Counted from the first letter of the stretch, positions 10,421-21,525 are shown. The stretch: 34,100 nucleotides of DNA from Paramacrobiotus richtersi (GCA_034698045.1 JAQGAU010000220.1:1-34100), one strand, 5' to 3'. The notes: generated by a model from the letters alone, not told the origin. A program made the numbers and translations.

Positions 10421-11440
10421 TTTCCCAAAAACTGCTCATATGACTCGGTGGTCGATTTCTCTCTTCTGTGCTAATTGCTTATTCTTTGTTCGATTCTGGG
10501 CCTGAAAGGCTGAATGTCTACATCGAAAGAAACACCATATTTTTGCTAGACAGTAGTCTCGACTCCTCGTGCATGATAGTAATAATGTGAACTTTCTGCC
10601 TTCTGTATGCCTTCCTGCAGCAAGTCTAGTAGTTGAATGGTCAGCAGTCTCAGCACTACTGATCGTAGCTCATTACTCAACTATGGCTGTTTTGGTTTGT
10701 CGTATTTGGCGACTACGGTAACGGTTTGCGACACCAACAACAGCATACTGCGTAAATTGTAAGACAATGCAGGAACGAAAGTACCATTATTTCGGTAGCA
10801 CTGTGGCCGGAGTGGTGGTAACGCTGACAGCGTGGCAATAGACTAAAGACAGTTCGCACTGAAGCAACCAGAAGCGTTCCCTTATATACGACAGAATGCC
10901 GGGAAATCAGGAGAAGTCATCAGTGGGAGCAAGATCTAAAAACTACGAACCAAAATGTTTACAAACCACCGAATCATGATCAGTGAGCTGGAAGCGTACG
11001 CTGACTCACATTTCAAAAGAACTCCATTACCTAGAAGCAGAAAAGTTTATCTATAACAATTTTGCTCAAACTTCCTGAGTTTAACACCACGATTCAGTAA
11101 TAACTGTGCTCGGATACTGTGACTGAATATCGGGAAACTTCTTACGGTCTAGCACTCCCAATCGCCATGGCACAAGCCTTGGTTTTTACCAACGGTAAAC
11201 GTGCCCTTTCGTGCAATGTAGTGCACTACATATATCGAACCTGATATATGTAGCTTTCGCACGTACAAATTCTTATAAAACCCGGCTGTGGCAGTTACCA
11301 TGGCTACGGTTCCTGTGGTAGTTTGGGTAAGGACTCAGTACTACGAAGTCCTCAAATTTTTACCGCTGAGCGCTTTTCACTGACTGATAAAATTACAAGT
11401 TTTCCGAATTGCCAGGAACGTCTCGTGGTCGCCCTCCAAA
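10421..11440 (+). repeat. Segmental duplication, copy 1 upstream flank
   Basis: This block aligns in order with 19801-20033 plus 20844-21430. It starts near CATATGACTCGGTGGTC and runs through GTTTGCGACACCAA.AACAG to AAGTTTTCCGAATTGCCAGG. Copy 2 is interrupted by a retrotransposon fragment that this copy lacks. An 11-bp perfect hairpin (CTACATATATC / GATATATGTAG) lies at 11226-11253. Confidence 0.8.
11152..11435 (+). repeat. Dispersed ~260-bp repeat, copy 1
   Basis: It runs from CACTCCCAATCGCCATGGCA to TTTTCCGAATTGCCAGGAAC and also occurs at 11548-11820, 21153-21425 and 33641-33870. Common internal phrases are GTGCCCTTTCG, CTGGCTGTGG and GTAGTTTGG.TAAG. It has no coding potential and no clear terminal inverted repeats. 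Confidence 0.75.
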
Positions 11441-11547
11441 TGGGTGGCGCCGATGAATCACGCATGTAATATATGACTACCATTAATTAACAGTGGTGAT
11501 CTATGTTTGTAGCAGCTGGATGACATCGACAGCTAGCACTCCGAGGC

Positions 11548-11820
11548 CACTCCCAATGGCAGTGGCATAAGCCTGGGTTTAGACTAGCGGCCATTGCCGT
11601 GCCCTTTCGGCAACGTATTGCACCATGCACATATCTTGAACCGAAACAGCTGTAGCACGGAAAATCTCGTTAAACCTGGCTGTGGTAATTGCCAACGGCC
11701 ACGCTTCCTGCCGTAGCCGGTGGTAGTTTGGATAAGTACAACATACTACGAACTCGTCAAGTCTGCAACGACCAAACAGGTTTCACAGACTGACAGAAAT
11801 ACGAATTTTTCCGAATAACT
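11548..11820 (+). repeat. Dispersed ~260-bp repeat, copy 2
   Basis: A diverged copy about 110 bp after copy 1. With the right-edge copy it shares an upstream extension (CAGCTGG.TG.CATCG), which suggests the repeat unit is longer than 260 bp. Confidence 0.65.
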
Positions 11821-11980
11821 TTCAAGATGCACTTGCCTAGTGAAGTGTATCATTTTTGTAAACTCACCGTAAAACGTGACGTTTCGACATTCGCTGTAAA
11901 CAAGCATCCGGCCAGTTTTTCGTTTGAGCTTTAGCTTATTAATTCAACATCCGTACCGCTGCAGTTCTGTTTCGTGCCTG

Positions 11981-12000
11981 TGAATCTTTATAAAGATTCA
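11981..12000. promoter_or_regulatory. Perfect 20-bp palindrome
   Basis: TGAATCTTTATAAAGATTCA is a perfect palindrome, 28 bp before a TATA-like box. It could be a binding site for a dimeric factor or a chance hairpin. Confidence 0.4.
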
Positions 12001-12027
12001 TCGGCACTGTGGTACATACTAGCTTGG

Positions 12028-12035
12028 TATAAAAG
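12028..12035 (+). promoter_or_regulatory. Putative TATA box upstream of KelchA
   Basis: TATAAAAG sits in the loop and arm of a short inverted repeat (CTAGCTT / AAAGCTAG) about 1 kb before the KelchA start. Use by KelchA would need a long 5'UTR or a 5'UTR intron. The link is unproved, and KelchB has no equivalent box at the matching place. Confidence 0.3.
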
Positions 12036-12695
12036 CTAGCCAGGGCGAGCACACGTGGAATCGTTACAGTAAAGTCAGCACAACAAGGACGACAGCAAAA
12101 TTAATAATATCACCATAATAAATAATAATATCTATATGACGTATGTATACTTTGATATCATCGTGACTAGTTTGACCTGCCCACGAGGATCACGCCCATC
12201 CTTCTGGGTCTGTTCAGTGTTCGGCTTGGAGTGAGAAGCCCTTGACCAGTAAAGTACAAGAGAGGACATAATTATCATCGCGGCAGACTTCAGACACGCC
12301 TTCCTAGAGTTGCTTGCTGTCTAGCTATTAACGCTTTGTTTCTTGTTTCATCTATTGCTAGTCTCGCTGCCTGAGGCTGTAAGTGTATTCCATCCTCAAA
12401 TGCCCTCGATTATAAATTATAATGGTAGCCTGAAATTACCGCGCTTTGCAGGAAAAGATGATTGTGCTCTGCCAGTTATAACTGATGTTAGAATAATGTG
12501 GAATTATTTCGACAAACAAAACACAAGTCGAATAAACCCAAGTACGGTTGTATTTTTATTTTCAGTTCTAGGCAGGAATCCCCATACAGTGGACCAAGAA
12601 CAGCCAGACAAACACAGAGCATAATTATTCATTCATTGTGTCAATGGATATGCTCTGGGAACGGCATTTACCAAAGCGTGCAGGAATCACAGGGA

Positions 12696-12780
12696 GACTG
12701 CAACAGACGGGCCTGGGCCTCTCTGAGGCCCTTTCTGCAGATCTGCAGAAAGGGTTCAGAGAAGCCCGTCTGGTTCAGTC
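12696..12780. repeat. 85-bp imperfect palindrome upstream of KelchA
   Basis: The arms read GACTG..CAGACGGGC..TCTCTGA..CCCTTTCTGCAGA around a central AGATCT. They lie 270 nt before the KelchA ATG. The same palindrome occurs at 22131-22205 before KelchB, where the central CTGCAG/CTGCAG pairing is replaced by CTGTAG/CTACAG, so pairing is kept. Confidence 0.85.
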
Positions 12781-13002
12781 TCGCCTCGCTATACAGTGTG
12801 CATCGTGCATGTCTTCCTGATGAGTAGTCCATTACTGTCCATCATGATTCTACCTCATTCTACAGTAGACCGACAAACTGCGCACTCCGTCCGTTAATAC
12901 TGATCAAATTCCATTCCTCTTGGCAGTTTTCTGTGAGATCGCTTTACGGATAATTCGGCCCAGTAATTCTAATTGCGTAATTCCCATTACGCTTTTTGTT
13001 GA

Positions 13003-13049
13003 CTCATAACCCTCCCGTCCTGATATCAGAATTTTTTGAGATAATAATC
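13003..13049 (+). promoter_or_regulatory. Conserved 5' leader motif before KelchA start
   Basis: CTCATAA.CCTCCCGTCCTGA followed by TATCAG precedes the start. Variants stand at 22372-22435 (KelchB) and 25517-25556 (KelchC). A partial form (CCCGTCC..GATA) precedes KelchD. All four genes then read TCATGGC at the initiator, with G at +4. It may be a leader or promoter element, or common descent alone. Confidence 0.5.
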
Positions 13050-16000
13050 ATGGCAGTCAACGTTGTGGACGATTCCTTCGACTGGGGACAGGCATTATGG
13101 AATATGCAGAATGACGGGTTCTTTTGCGATTTGCACCTTCAAGGAAGTGAACCAAACGCTACGGAGCTTCCTGTACATCGCGTGGTTCTGGCTGCCCGTA
13201 GTCCCTACTTCAAAGCCATGTTCAGGTCGGACATGCAGGAATCTCGTCAGGAACATGTACAGCTCCGCAACATTTCAAGTGCAACTCTTAATATGTAAGT
13301 GTTAACGGAAGCGGGTTTTATCTGAGTCTTCCGGATTAGTGCTATATTATCTCTCATAATTTGGTTGATGTAGTGAAAGTGGGATAGATCTGTTAGTACT
13401 GTGTCTGCAGACTGTCGTATGGTGCCACATAAAGTTTTGCGTATTTAAAGAGAAATTGGTGGCTCCGTTGTAAATAATCATTCTACAGCCTCTGCTCCAG
13501 AAACTAATTACTAATCCAATAACTAAATCAGAACCTTACTGCTGAATTTCCGATGTTTCTGACTCGGTAACCAAATGAGGTCGACCGAATAACTATATAT
13601 GTCGACGAAGTGGCCTTGGCAGATCTGGTTGGAGTTGTTTCGCTTATAAACTTGGCCCTTCTGCTTTTCTAGTGTTGCTGTGCGTTGATTGCACTAGCTA
13701 ACAAACATTTTTTTCACTGACCCAAACTGACGCTTTCATTTTGAACTTCAAAACTTTTGGTACCATTTTGGCGGAACTGCGCAAACATATTTTTCAGTCT
13801 AAAAATAGTATGGCATGTACTATTGCATTATCCCACCTTGCATGGGCTTTTTTTGAAAAATGTTTGATTTTGAACAAATTTTGAACTGAGTTATTAGAAA
13901 AAAAAACGTTTTCTGAAAACATTTTTTTTGCAAAAACTTCGTTCAAAATTTTGTTTCAAAAAAAGCCTATTTAAAAAACCGAGTAATACAATTGTGTATG
14001 CGATACCATTTTCAGACTAAACAAGATGGATGCTCCGCCAAAATGGTACCACAGTTTTGAAGTTTAAAATACATTTTAAAACGAAAGCGTCAGGTTGGGT
14101 CAGTGAAAAAATGTTTTCTAGCTAGTTTAATCAGTGTACAGTAACACTAGAAAAGTGAACAGCCAAATTTGTAATTGAAACAACTCCAATCAAAGTGCCA
14201 AGGCCACTTTGTCGGCATAGTTATTCCCTGCTCTGCTTTGCATCATCGGTTGAGTTTGCTGAATCGTTGTAACTCTTGCATGTATGTATAGGATCGTAGA
14301 ATATGTCTACACGTCAGCGATGACCATCGACGAAGACAACGTGGCGCCTGTGCTGGAAGCTGCAATCTTTGTTGACTTGCCGTTGCTGGTGGAGACCTGC
14401 TGGAAGTTCCTGGAAGAACACACCGATCCGGACAACTGTCTGTTGGTCCACGGTCTGGCGGAGCGTTATCAGCGTACGGATCTGGCTAAGATAACCAAGA
14501 GGCAGGTACTGCGGCATTTTCCGACCGCTGTCCAGAGCGAAGCGTTCCTACAATTGGAGAAAGATAAGGTACTGATTAGCACGTGGTCGGACGCTTTTCA
14601 ATACAAGAATTGACGACCATTTTCTGTTAGGTTATCGCACTGCTCGGCTTGGACGACATTATCGTGGAGCGCGAGGATGTTGTACTGGACGCTGTCTTCT
14701 CCTGGATAAGCTATGATCCGACGAAGCGCATAGCGGTGTTGCCGGAAGTGATGGCCATGGTCCGGCTCGCGCACGTAAAACCCGAGTTTTTACAGCGTTC
14801 AGTTGGCGAGTTTATTGACCAGATGGGGCACTGCGTTGCTGACTTGTCGCATATAATACAGCGGTCTATTCAGTCGGCGTCCTCCGTAGACTGGCAGCCA
14901 AGAGAATCATGCGGTAAGGACGAGCCTGCACCGTATTGACGCGGTACCCAAACTGGCTCTTCTATTCTACGATAGCGGACCGACCTAACTACAGTCGGTA
15001 GAGCTGGAACGGTGTTGTAGGCTGATTTCTATGGTGGTAATAATCAGGACAAACACAACGAGAACAAGAGTTCTTGTTTAATTACGCTTTCATACATCAT
15101 TACAGAATGCCACTTCTGTTTTACACGACTTCACACTTCACTTGAATCAACTTGCTACACAGCTCTCTCCGTAAGACAGAGTGAGAAAACGACTTATACA
15201 TAACACGGATGCTTACGGAGCCAATGCTGCCATAAGCAGACAAGCAATGAGAGCACAGCTACGTCACAGAACGGGGTGTATACTACGTTAGTATAAATCG
15301 TTGATGTGGAATTCGGATTGCGTACTCTAGATTCCCAAGCCGGTAACATTCCAACGAAAATCATAGTGTTTCCTGGTTATAGAATTCACGCAGGCATTTC
15401 TGTGCTTCGGTGCAACTGTGAGCTGCATCCATCCCCGCAGTGGAGTCCGCACCACACTAAGCCCTGCTCCGGAAGGTCTAACACCCACGGGTACCGCTGT
15501 TCTAGGGCGTTATGTCTTCGTTGTCGGCACACTGAGCGGATCTCCCGTCCTGTGCAGCTACGACATCGATCTCTACACGTGGATGATCCTGGCTCCGCCG
15601 CACTCGGCCCACTTCGGGGGCGGCGTGGTGGCTCTTGCTGGGCGTGTCTTCGCCGTGGGCGGGATAAACGACCGGACCGTGGAATGCTTTGACCCCGAAA
15701 CTAACTTGTGGCAGAGGGTCACCGATCTGCCGGTTGCGCTGTTCGGGTCCGGCTACGTCGTATGCCAAGGCAGCTTGTTTGCGTTTGGAGGGGGTAATGG
15801 ACCAGATGAGGCACAGCGCGTGCTGCGGTATGAAGTGGAGACGGATGTCTGGACGGAGTGCTCACACATGCCCACGCCACGTCACAACTGTTCGGCGTGT
15901 TTGGGAGATGATGACATGATCTATGTGCTGGGTAAATGCTTGCGCGTTTGTACGCTGTCCTGCTGAAGACACAGTGGGATTTTATTTCAGGCGGTACTAC

Positions 16001-16518
16001 GTCTGGCGGAGGTACGAAGTTTGTCCACCGATTCGATGCCTATAATCCGCTGACCAACGAATGGCAGAAAAGAGGTACGGTAAAACGTTACAAGGAAAGG
16101 ATTGCCACACTCGACTTTAGTTTACATATTTTCCTTTAATGTCCCGATGCTTTGTAGATGATCTGCCCACCCCGGGACAGCGCCTTGCAGTGGCCGCAGT
16201 GAACGGGCACATGTATGTGTTGGGAGGCTACAATCAGCATACATACAGCAGCACGGAGGACCAGTCTGCGCAGGGCATCCAAGCGTACAGCGAGTTCTCG
16301 CAAACGTGGTCTAGCCGGACTGTCTCGTGGCCTGCAAGCTTCATCAGCGCTTTTGAGAGCTCAGTGTGGGCGGTCGTTAAGTTGAAGAAAGGTGGGCGAA
16401 TTCGGTTGTCGAAGTCTTTTCAAGTACTGTATTAACTGGTATCGTAGAACCGAAGGAAAAGGACGCTAGAGAATCGACCGCTCCATCTTTGAAACGCGGG
16501 ATAGATTTGGTGGAGTAA
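13050..16518 (+). CDS. KelchA: BTB-BACK-Kelch protein, likely Cullin-3 ubiquitin-ligase adaptor
   Basis: Exons are 13050-13294, 14292-14568, 14631-14913, 15383-15931, 15991-16074, 16158-16391 and 16448-16518; the product is 580 aa. The BTB domain (about residues 15-125) has [17 protein letters not shown] and the phi-x-E motif M62-Q63-E64, which in this family contacts Cullin-3. BACK (about 128-240) contains NCL..HGLAERY and LDAVFSW. A six-bladed Kelch propeller spans about 270-555, with blade signatures FAVGG, FAFGG and YVLGG and Trp-containing strands (NLW, DVW, NEW). The last exon adds a 23-residue basic/acidic tail ending LVE. Family role: the propeller binds a substrate and BTB-BACK binds CUL3. 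Intron 1 (997 bp) holds a palindromic MITE and intron 3 (469 bp) also has extra DNA. Intron 6 uses a weaker donor, GTGGGC. The usual AHR of BTB domains is VHR here. Confidence 0.9.
13587..14226. mobile_element. 640-bp foldback MITE in KelchA intron 1
   Basis: The two halves are near-complete inverted copies of about 310 bp each. Left features such as GTCGACGAAGTGGCCTTGGC, CACTGACCCAAACTGACGC and GGTACCATTTTGGCGGA reappear in reverse complement on the right. The outermost bases are TA-ACTAT and ATAGT-TA, consistent with a TA target duplication of Tc1/mariner type. There is no transposase. KelchB intron 1 is only 69 bp and lacks it, so this is an insertion. Confidence 0.85.
14914..15382 (+). 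other. Enlarged KelchA intron 3
   Basis: This intron is 469 bp, against 111 bp in both KelchB and KelchD. The extra roughly 350 bp contain no frame of interest and no clear terminal repeats. A decayed transposon or LTR fragment is possible but not shown. Confidence 0.5.
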
Positions 16519-18611
16519 TTTTTTACCGTACGGCGAAAGTATGCATGAAAGCAAAGCCGATGACGAGGAGATACTCAACATGATAAAATTGCCGGTAAAT
16601 CGACTTACGCCTCTTTGCTCATGTATTAACTTAATGGGATTTCTTTTTCCATTGAGTGGCGATATTCTTTTCTTGAACTTTTATCGATCTGCCGGTACTG
16701 CGAGTTTGTTTGTACTCAGGCGAACGTTCTTGATGTCGAACGTTCTCTGTCTCTGCAGCAGCGCGGGTGGGGCCAAGAGAGAAACAAAAAAAAAACCAAA
16801 ACCATTCTTATCATTAAAAACCACCTTTTTACGTGGGAAGGTACCCACCATGTGCTTGTGTCTGTCCTTGTGCCGTTGTTTGTGTTTGCGTGTAATGTTT
16901 TCAATGATGCTGTGATGTAGCATAATGTATTGTGTCTCGCGAATGTCATATCAGGGACTGCTGATTGACCTCTTGGCAACTGGCCAAGCAACCGTGTATT
17001 AGTTGTTGCTATGTTCTGATTCAGTCTGCTTCCTAGCGGCTCCCGAGCGGGATAATAAAGTATCTGCTCGGACATGACAGATGCAATACTCCGCAACGGT
17101 GGGCGAGCCTGTAACCCCCACGTTATTTGTGCCGACGATGCGATGCTCTGTAAAATAAGTGCGAGTTTGTCCACGTTATTCAGTACAGTATGTGCCGATG
17201 GCACAATACTCCGTAATTGAGTACTAGGCTGTCTTGTTTTATGTATAATTTTGTTTGTACCAGACTGCGTTGCCGGGAATTTTGTGCGGTGTTCGGTTTC
17301 ACCCGTTAACTAACTTCGGTGCTTGACTACGTACTTCGATTGCTTCTTGTCTCCGGGCGTGTGGCGATGGCGGTCATTTCAACAGTTGCAGCGATTTCGC
17401 CTCTGATTAACTTTTCTCTGTATCAATTCTTTGGCTATCTGTCGCTTGGCTGTTTTCTTTCGAACTGGCAATTTGCGCTTTATGTTGTTGTTCGCAATAT
17501 TGCGGAGTTATATCTGATGCCCAGAAGGGACGTTGTCCCGTTGCGGCAAGACAATAAGTCAGCATAACTATTTACAAGTTGTGTAAAAACTAGTAATGTA
17601 GAGCACACGATCCCAGTTGGTGATCACAACGTCCAATGTCCAAGAACCACAATTTTGGTTTTCACACATCCCAGCTGGTTACGCGGTTACCTGGACATAA
17701 ACAGCAAAAGCTGCTGGATAGCTATTTCCGTTGTCTTTTGAGTTAGATATTAGACACTTTCTCAGTAGAGGTGCAGTTTCCGCTCTGCTCAAACATTACG
17801 GCACGTTCAAAGGGGAGGCTTGGAAACCAAAAAATTAGTTGAAAAGCTGTGCGTCAAGGAACAGAATACCATAACTGTTTCCGGCTATACTTGACTGTTC
17901 CATATTGTAATTACTAGGTAGCACTTTAATCTTTCGCGCTTGTATACCGAGCGAGCTCTGAGCAGCCGACAAGACGTACACAATACTACCAATATTTAAT
18001 CACATTTCCATTCGAACACAATGTGCAGATTCTGTTCATGACGGACCGCAACGCTTAAAAATTTTGGCTAGAATGCAGGTGTCATTCCCTTGATGCACCA
18101 CTGCACCATATGCCGATAGTGCCAGACAGCGCCGCGCTGTTCTCTGGCCCGCGAACATTTGAAGCAGGAATAGAAAATTTTAATAATAACCCTGGAATAC
18201 AGCATTATTATTAATGGCCAAGTAAAGTTAGCCCACCTCCTTAAAGAGCTATTCTGTTTATTTATTCCCGATCGCAGGCGCTTGGACGGCTCTGAACATT
18301 GCAGTTACTCTCGGCGGACGAATTTAAGAGAAACCGAAACTTCTCCAAACCTCTTAAATTTAATCGGCAATAATGTCCCTCCAGATCTCGTAACTGTATT
18401 GCCCGGATATCGTGTTTTGACAGAAGTTCCCTTCCCACCTCCACTACAGTACAGCACAACGCATTCGTTCGTTATTTTGGACAAAGTATTCGTTTATTCG
18501 GTTCGGTTTGGTTTAGCACTCACCGAATCCGAGCGGTCTCAGAGGCAATTTTAGAGTTAGAAAATTCGCCAGAAATTCAGTTTCAAGCTCTCGAACTCAT
18601 TTCGCCTCTAA

Positions 18612-18770
18612 ATTCTTGGGGAATTAGGAAGGCATAAATTTAGTCAAAAGCGCGACAGAATTAACTACTCAGAAGCAGAAACGGTTTATGGCAGTGACGA
18701 CGAGTTGATGAAAGACCCAGCTGAACCAATGGAAACTGATATGGAGTTGAGTTTGTGTAAAGGAAACTGA
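18612..18770 (+). pseudogene. Possible coding remnant with SDDE-type acidic stretch, cut by a tandem repeat
   Basis: The open frame reads ..KFSQKRDRINYSEAE, then GSDDELMKD..PMETDMELSL, and stops at 18768. Its composition, basic then acidic and polar, is more protein-like than the surrounding DNA. The 31-bp tandem duplication 18731-18792 shifts the frame (31 is not a multiple of 3) and creates the stop. No upstream or downstream exon can be joined with confidence. I do not recognise the source; a chance open frame is possible. Confidence 0.25.
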
Positions 18771-18792
18771 TATGGAGTTAAGTTTGTGTAAA
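18731..18792 (+). repeat. 31-bp tandem duplication
   Basis: Two adjacent copies of GGAAACTGATATGGAGTT.. differ at one base, so the duplication is recent. Confidence 0.92.
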
Positions 18793-19800
18793 GAATGTTT
18801 CATCATCTGTTGTTGCTTGCCTGAATCACGGTGTCCAAAAACAACAGCCTGGACTGGAATTTTTGCCATAAAATACTGTAAGAACTCGTATTTACGATAA
18901 AATTTTTAGGCCAAGAAGCGAGTCGCTCCAACGCAGAGCGTGCTCATACGTTACACGTAATTTGTCCACTGTTGAAAAAAACGTTGTTATTGGGTCTACC
19001 CAGTGAAAACGTGACTCGCCTGCGTGTAGAAGGTAGAAATTTGAGGAATAAACGTCAAGAGGACGATTCTCTGCGCTCTTTTATTTTGCTTTACTTTGAA
19101 TAGGGATAATTTATTTTTAGGAACGTGGCATAAATGTCGCGCAAGACCTTGCTTTCCCAGTTCAGTTTCGATTTTAAGGCGTGTTAGCCATATTTGATTG
19201 GCTGGCCTCTGAGGCTCACTAGGAAATGACACGTATTTAAAGTGAGTAATTTGGTGAGTGTTAGTCTTGACTTATACCCCAAGTCGGTTAGAATGGTTCG
19301 GTTATACGAGTAGTGTTGGTCATAACTCGAAAACATCGAACGAAAACTGAACCGAGTCGGCTAACCGTGGTCGAAAACAGTTCGGTTTTTGACATCTCTA
19401 CTCCAAAACGCTGCCTCCCTTAAATACATCTCCCTTCGTTATATAAGCCCCTCTCGCTAAACGGCCAGAAGTGCCCTGGGTAGTAATAAGGAAAATATGG
19501 GGAGTTGCCCCAGACCATAACCTTCACCACGCTACACCCTGTATAACATAGGAGTCTACGGGAGAATCCCGAATCCATATTCCCGGACTGCAAGAGTTTT
19601 CCCACGGAAACCAATAATTTTCGGATAGATGGGACGATAATACGAGCTGATTGCAAAAAAAAGTAGAAGAATCTAACGTGTGGTTTTCGAGATAAAGCCA
19701 AGAAGCGAATTTTTTTGGCCCAGCTCTCAAAGCATAGACCTCGTTCGCTACGCTCGCTCGGTCAACAAGTGTAGTAATTGCGAACAATTGGGTAATGCTA

Positions 19801-20033
19801 TTTCTCTCGAAAACTGTTAACACGACTCGGTGGTCTATTTCTCTCTTCTGTGCTAATTGCTTATTCTTTGTTCGAATCTGGGCCTGAATGTTTACATCGA
19901 AAGAAAAGCCATATTTTTGCTAGGCAGTAGTCTCGACTCCGCGTGCACGATAGTAATAATGTGAACTTTCTGCCTTCCGCATGCCTTCCTGCAGCAAGTC
20001 TAGCAGCTGTCTGCACGACTGATCGTAGCTCAA
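19801..20033 (+). repeat. Segmental duplication copy 2, left part (Sec-type 3' flank)
   Basis: This aligns with 10421-10672 and with the flanks after SecA and SecB (GACTCGGTGGTC.ATTTCTC, TGGGCCTGAATG, AATAATGTGAACTTTCTGCC). It ends at GATCGTAGCTCA, where the retrotransposon sequence begins. Confidence 0.8.
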
Positions 20034-20670
20034 TGGCCATCCACTCCAGCAGCAGACATCCGTTCGATACCTCGGAGTGCAGATCGACGAGCATCTAAAA
20101 TGGACTGAGCAGTTCCAGATGGTGGAAAAAAGAGGAAATTTTGGCATTGCGATGATTAACCGGGCGAAAGAAGGACTACCTACCAGGGCACGCGTAAACT
20201 TATACCATGCGTTTGTCGGACCGCACCTTAATTGCTGTGCTACGGTCTGGTCAAGCGCGAATGTTGGGTTACGCGGACGACTAGAAGCGCTTCAACGCAA
20301 GTCTATACGGGCGATCTTGGGCTTGTCCTATAGAAAGCCTGTCACCGAGCAGCACTTTCTGCAACTGGGCATCGTCCAGATAGCTCAGCGGTGGAAACGT
20401 GATGAGGCGATCTGGCTGTACAAGATACGAAACAGCGGTGCCTGTCCAGTCCCTCAGTATATGACGGAGATGGTCAAGTTTCAGGAGAACAACCGGATAC
20501 GTGGCTCCATCCGCGTCAATGCCAAAGCCAAGAAGAAGATCGGCGAAACCACCCTTGCAGTGAGACTGCGGAATTTGCTTAGCACTTTGACAAAAGCATC
20601 CAGAGATGTTCTGCGTTGTTCTAGCCTCGCTGTTTTCAAACGTGCTATTTCCTCTATGACCCTAGCGTAA
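20029..20670 (+). mobile_element. 5'-truncated non-LTR retrotransposon: C-terminal part of the reverse transcriptase ORF
   Basis: The open frame runs from 20029 (after a stop at 20026) to TAA at 20670. It begins LNGHPL..VRYLGVQIDEHLKW, the usual block after the palm of LINE-type (Jockey/CR1/L2-like) reverse transcriptases. It continues with RARVNLYHAFVGPHLNCC, LQRKSIRAILG and a C-terminal SSLAVFKRAI. The catalytic palm with the Y-x-D-D box and the endonuclease are missing, so this is a dead-on-arrival copy. The frame is intact, which suggests a fairly recent insertion. The clade cannot be fixed by eye. Confidence 0.88.
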
Positions 20671-20843
20671 CGTGCTGTCATATCAATAGTGCTTGCATTG
20701 TCAAACAGACCAAAGTCCCGGAAACGGGTTGTCTGCTTAAGAATGAAATAAATAAATAAATAAATATTCAGCTATAGTTACATAATAATTACATAATAGT
20801 TACAATAATACAATAATAGTTACATAATAAATAAATAAATATA
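20671..20843 (+). repeat. Retrotransposon 3'UTR and (AAAT)n tail
   Basis: About 75 bp of 3'UTR are followed by AATAAATAAATAAATA from 20745. An AT-rich interval and a second AAAT run follow, the latter ending just before CAGCTATATACTG, where the segmental duplication resumes. The phrase AT.CAGCTATA occurs after both runs and may mark a local duplication or a target-site repeat. Confidence 0.7.
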
Positions 20844-21430
20844 CAGCTATATACTGTTTTGGTTTGTCGTGTTCGGCGGTTACGGTGACGGTTTGCGACA
20901 CCAATAACAGCATACTGCGTAAATTGTAAGATAATGCAGGAACGAATGTACCATGGTTTTGGCAGCGCTGTAGCTAGCCGAAGTGGTAGTAAGACTGTCG
21001 GGCCTGACTCATGTTGCAAGGTAGCTCGATACCCTAGAAGCAGAAAAGGTTAGCTACAACAATTTCGCTCATGCTCCCTGAAATACCGCGACGATTCGGC
21101 AATGACTGGGCTCGGATACTGTGACTGAATATTGGGAAACTTCTCCCACTCGAGCACTCCCAATGGCAATGGCACAAGCCTTGCCTTATACCACCGGCCG
21201 TCGTGCGCTTTCGGCGACGTAGTGCACTGCATACCTCGAACCTGATGTAATTTTCAAATTCTTCTAAATTCTCCTAAAACCCGCCCGTGGCAATTACCAC
21301 CGGCTACGGTTTCTGCGGTAGTTTGGGTAAGGACTCCGTACTACGAAGTCGTCAAATCTTTACCGTTGAGCGCTTGTCACTGATTGATAAAATTACAAGT
21401 TTTCCGAATTGCCAGGCACGTCCCATTCCT
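20844..21430 (+). repeat. Segmental duplication copy 2, right part
   Basis: This aligns with 10680-11435. It includes GGTTTGCGACACCAATAACA and GGATACTGTGACTGAATAT, and contains dispersed repeat copy 3 at 21153-21425. A segment around the TATATACGACAGAA of copy 1 is missing here. Confidence 0.8.
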
Positions 21431-21449
21431 CGTCGCGTTGCGAGGTAAA

Positions 21450-21525
21450 AAATGCGACCATGACGGTCACTGCCTCTTCTTTTGTTGGACGAGGGATGAG
21501 TACATGTTTCTGAGGCCATTTTGAA
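21450..21525 (+). pseudogene. Remnant of Sec-family exon 2 and its acceptor
   Basis: The run AATGCGACCATGACGGTCAC.. to ..GATGAGTACATGTTTCTGAG aligns with the acceptor and start of SecC exon 2 (8999-9067). The acceptor AG is lost (TTGTTG), and the frame has a TGA where SecC reads AGA. No other Sec exon is visible nearby. It indicates that a fourth Sec copy once lay before KelchB. Confidence 0.5.

Larger units (their letters stand above)
16519..19800. other. KelchA 3' region and unique intergenic DNA
   Basis: Positions 16530-16720 align with the KelchB 3' region. AATAAA at 17054-17059 is a possible poly(A) signal, 535 nt after the stop. Further on are three weak frames. A hydrophobic one ends at 17567 (about 66 aa from its first ATG near 17367). 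One at about 18276-18554 follows an acceptor-like CGCAG. The third, 18612-18770, is described separately. None has a recognised domain. From 19240 to 19400 are diverged short inverted stretches (GGTTCGGTT / AACTGAACC) of uncertain origin. Confidence 0.4.

Noticed and set aside
16716..17204. Minus-strand open frame of 162 codons
   Set aside because: It lies over the KelchA 3' region, has no domain or splice context, and is not kept in the KelchB counterpart.
19309..19403. Possible second hAT MITE (TAGTGTTGG..CATCTCTA)
   Set aside because: The ends are only loosely inverted and there is no 8-bp target duplication.
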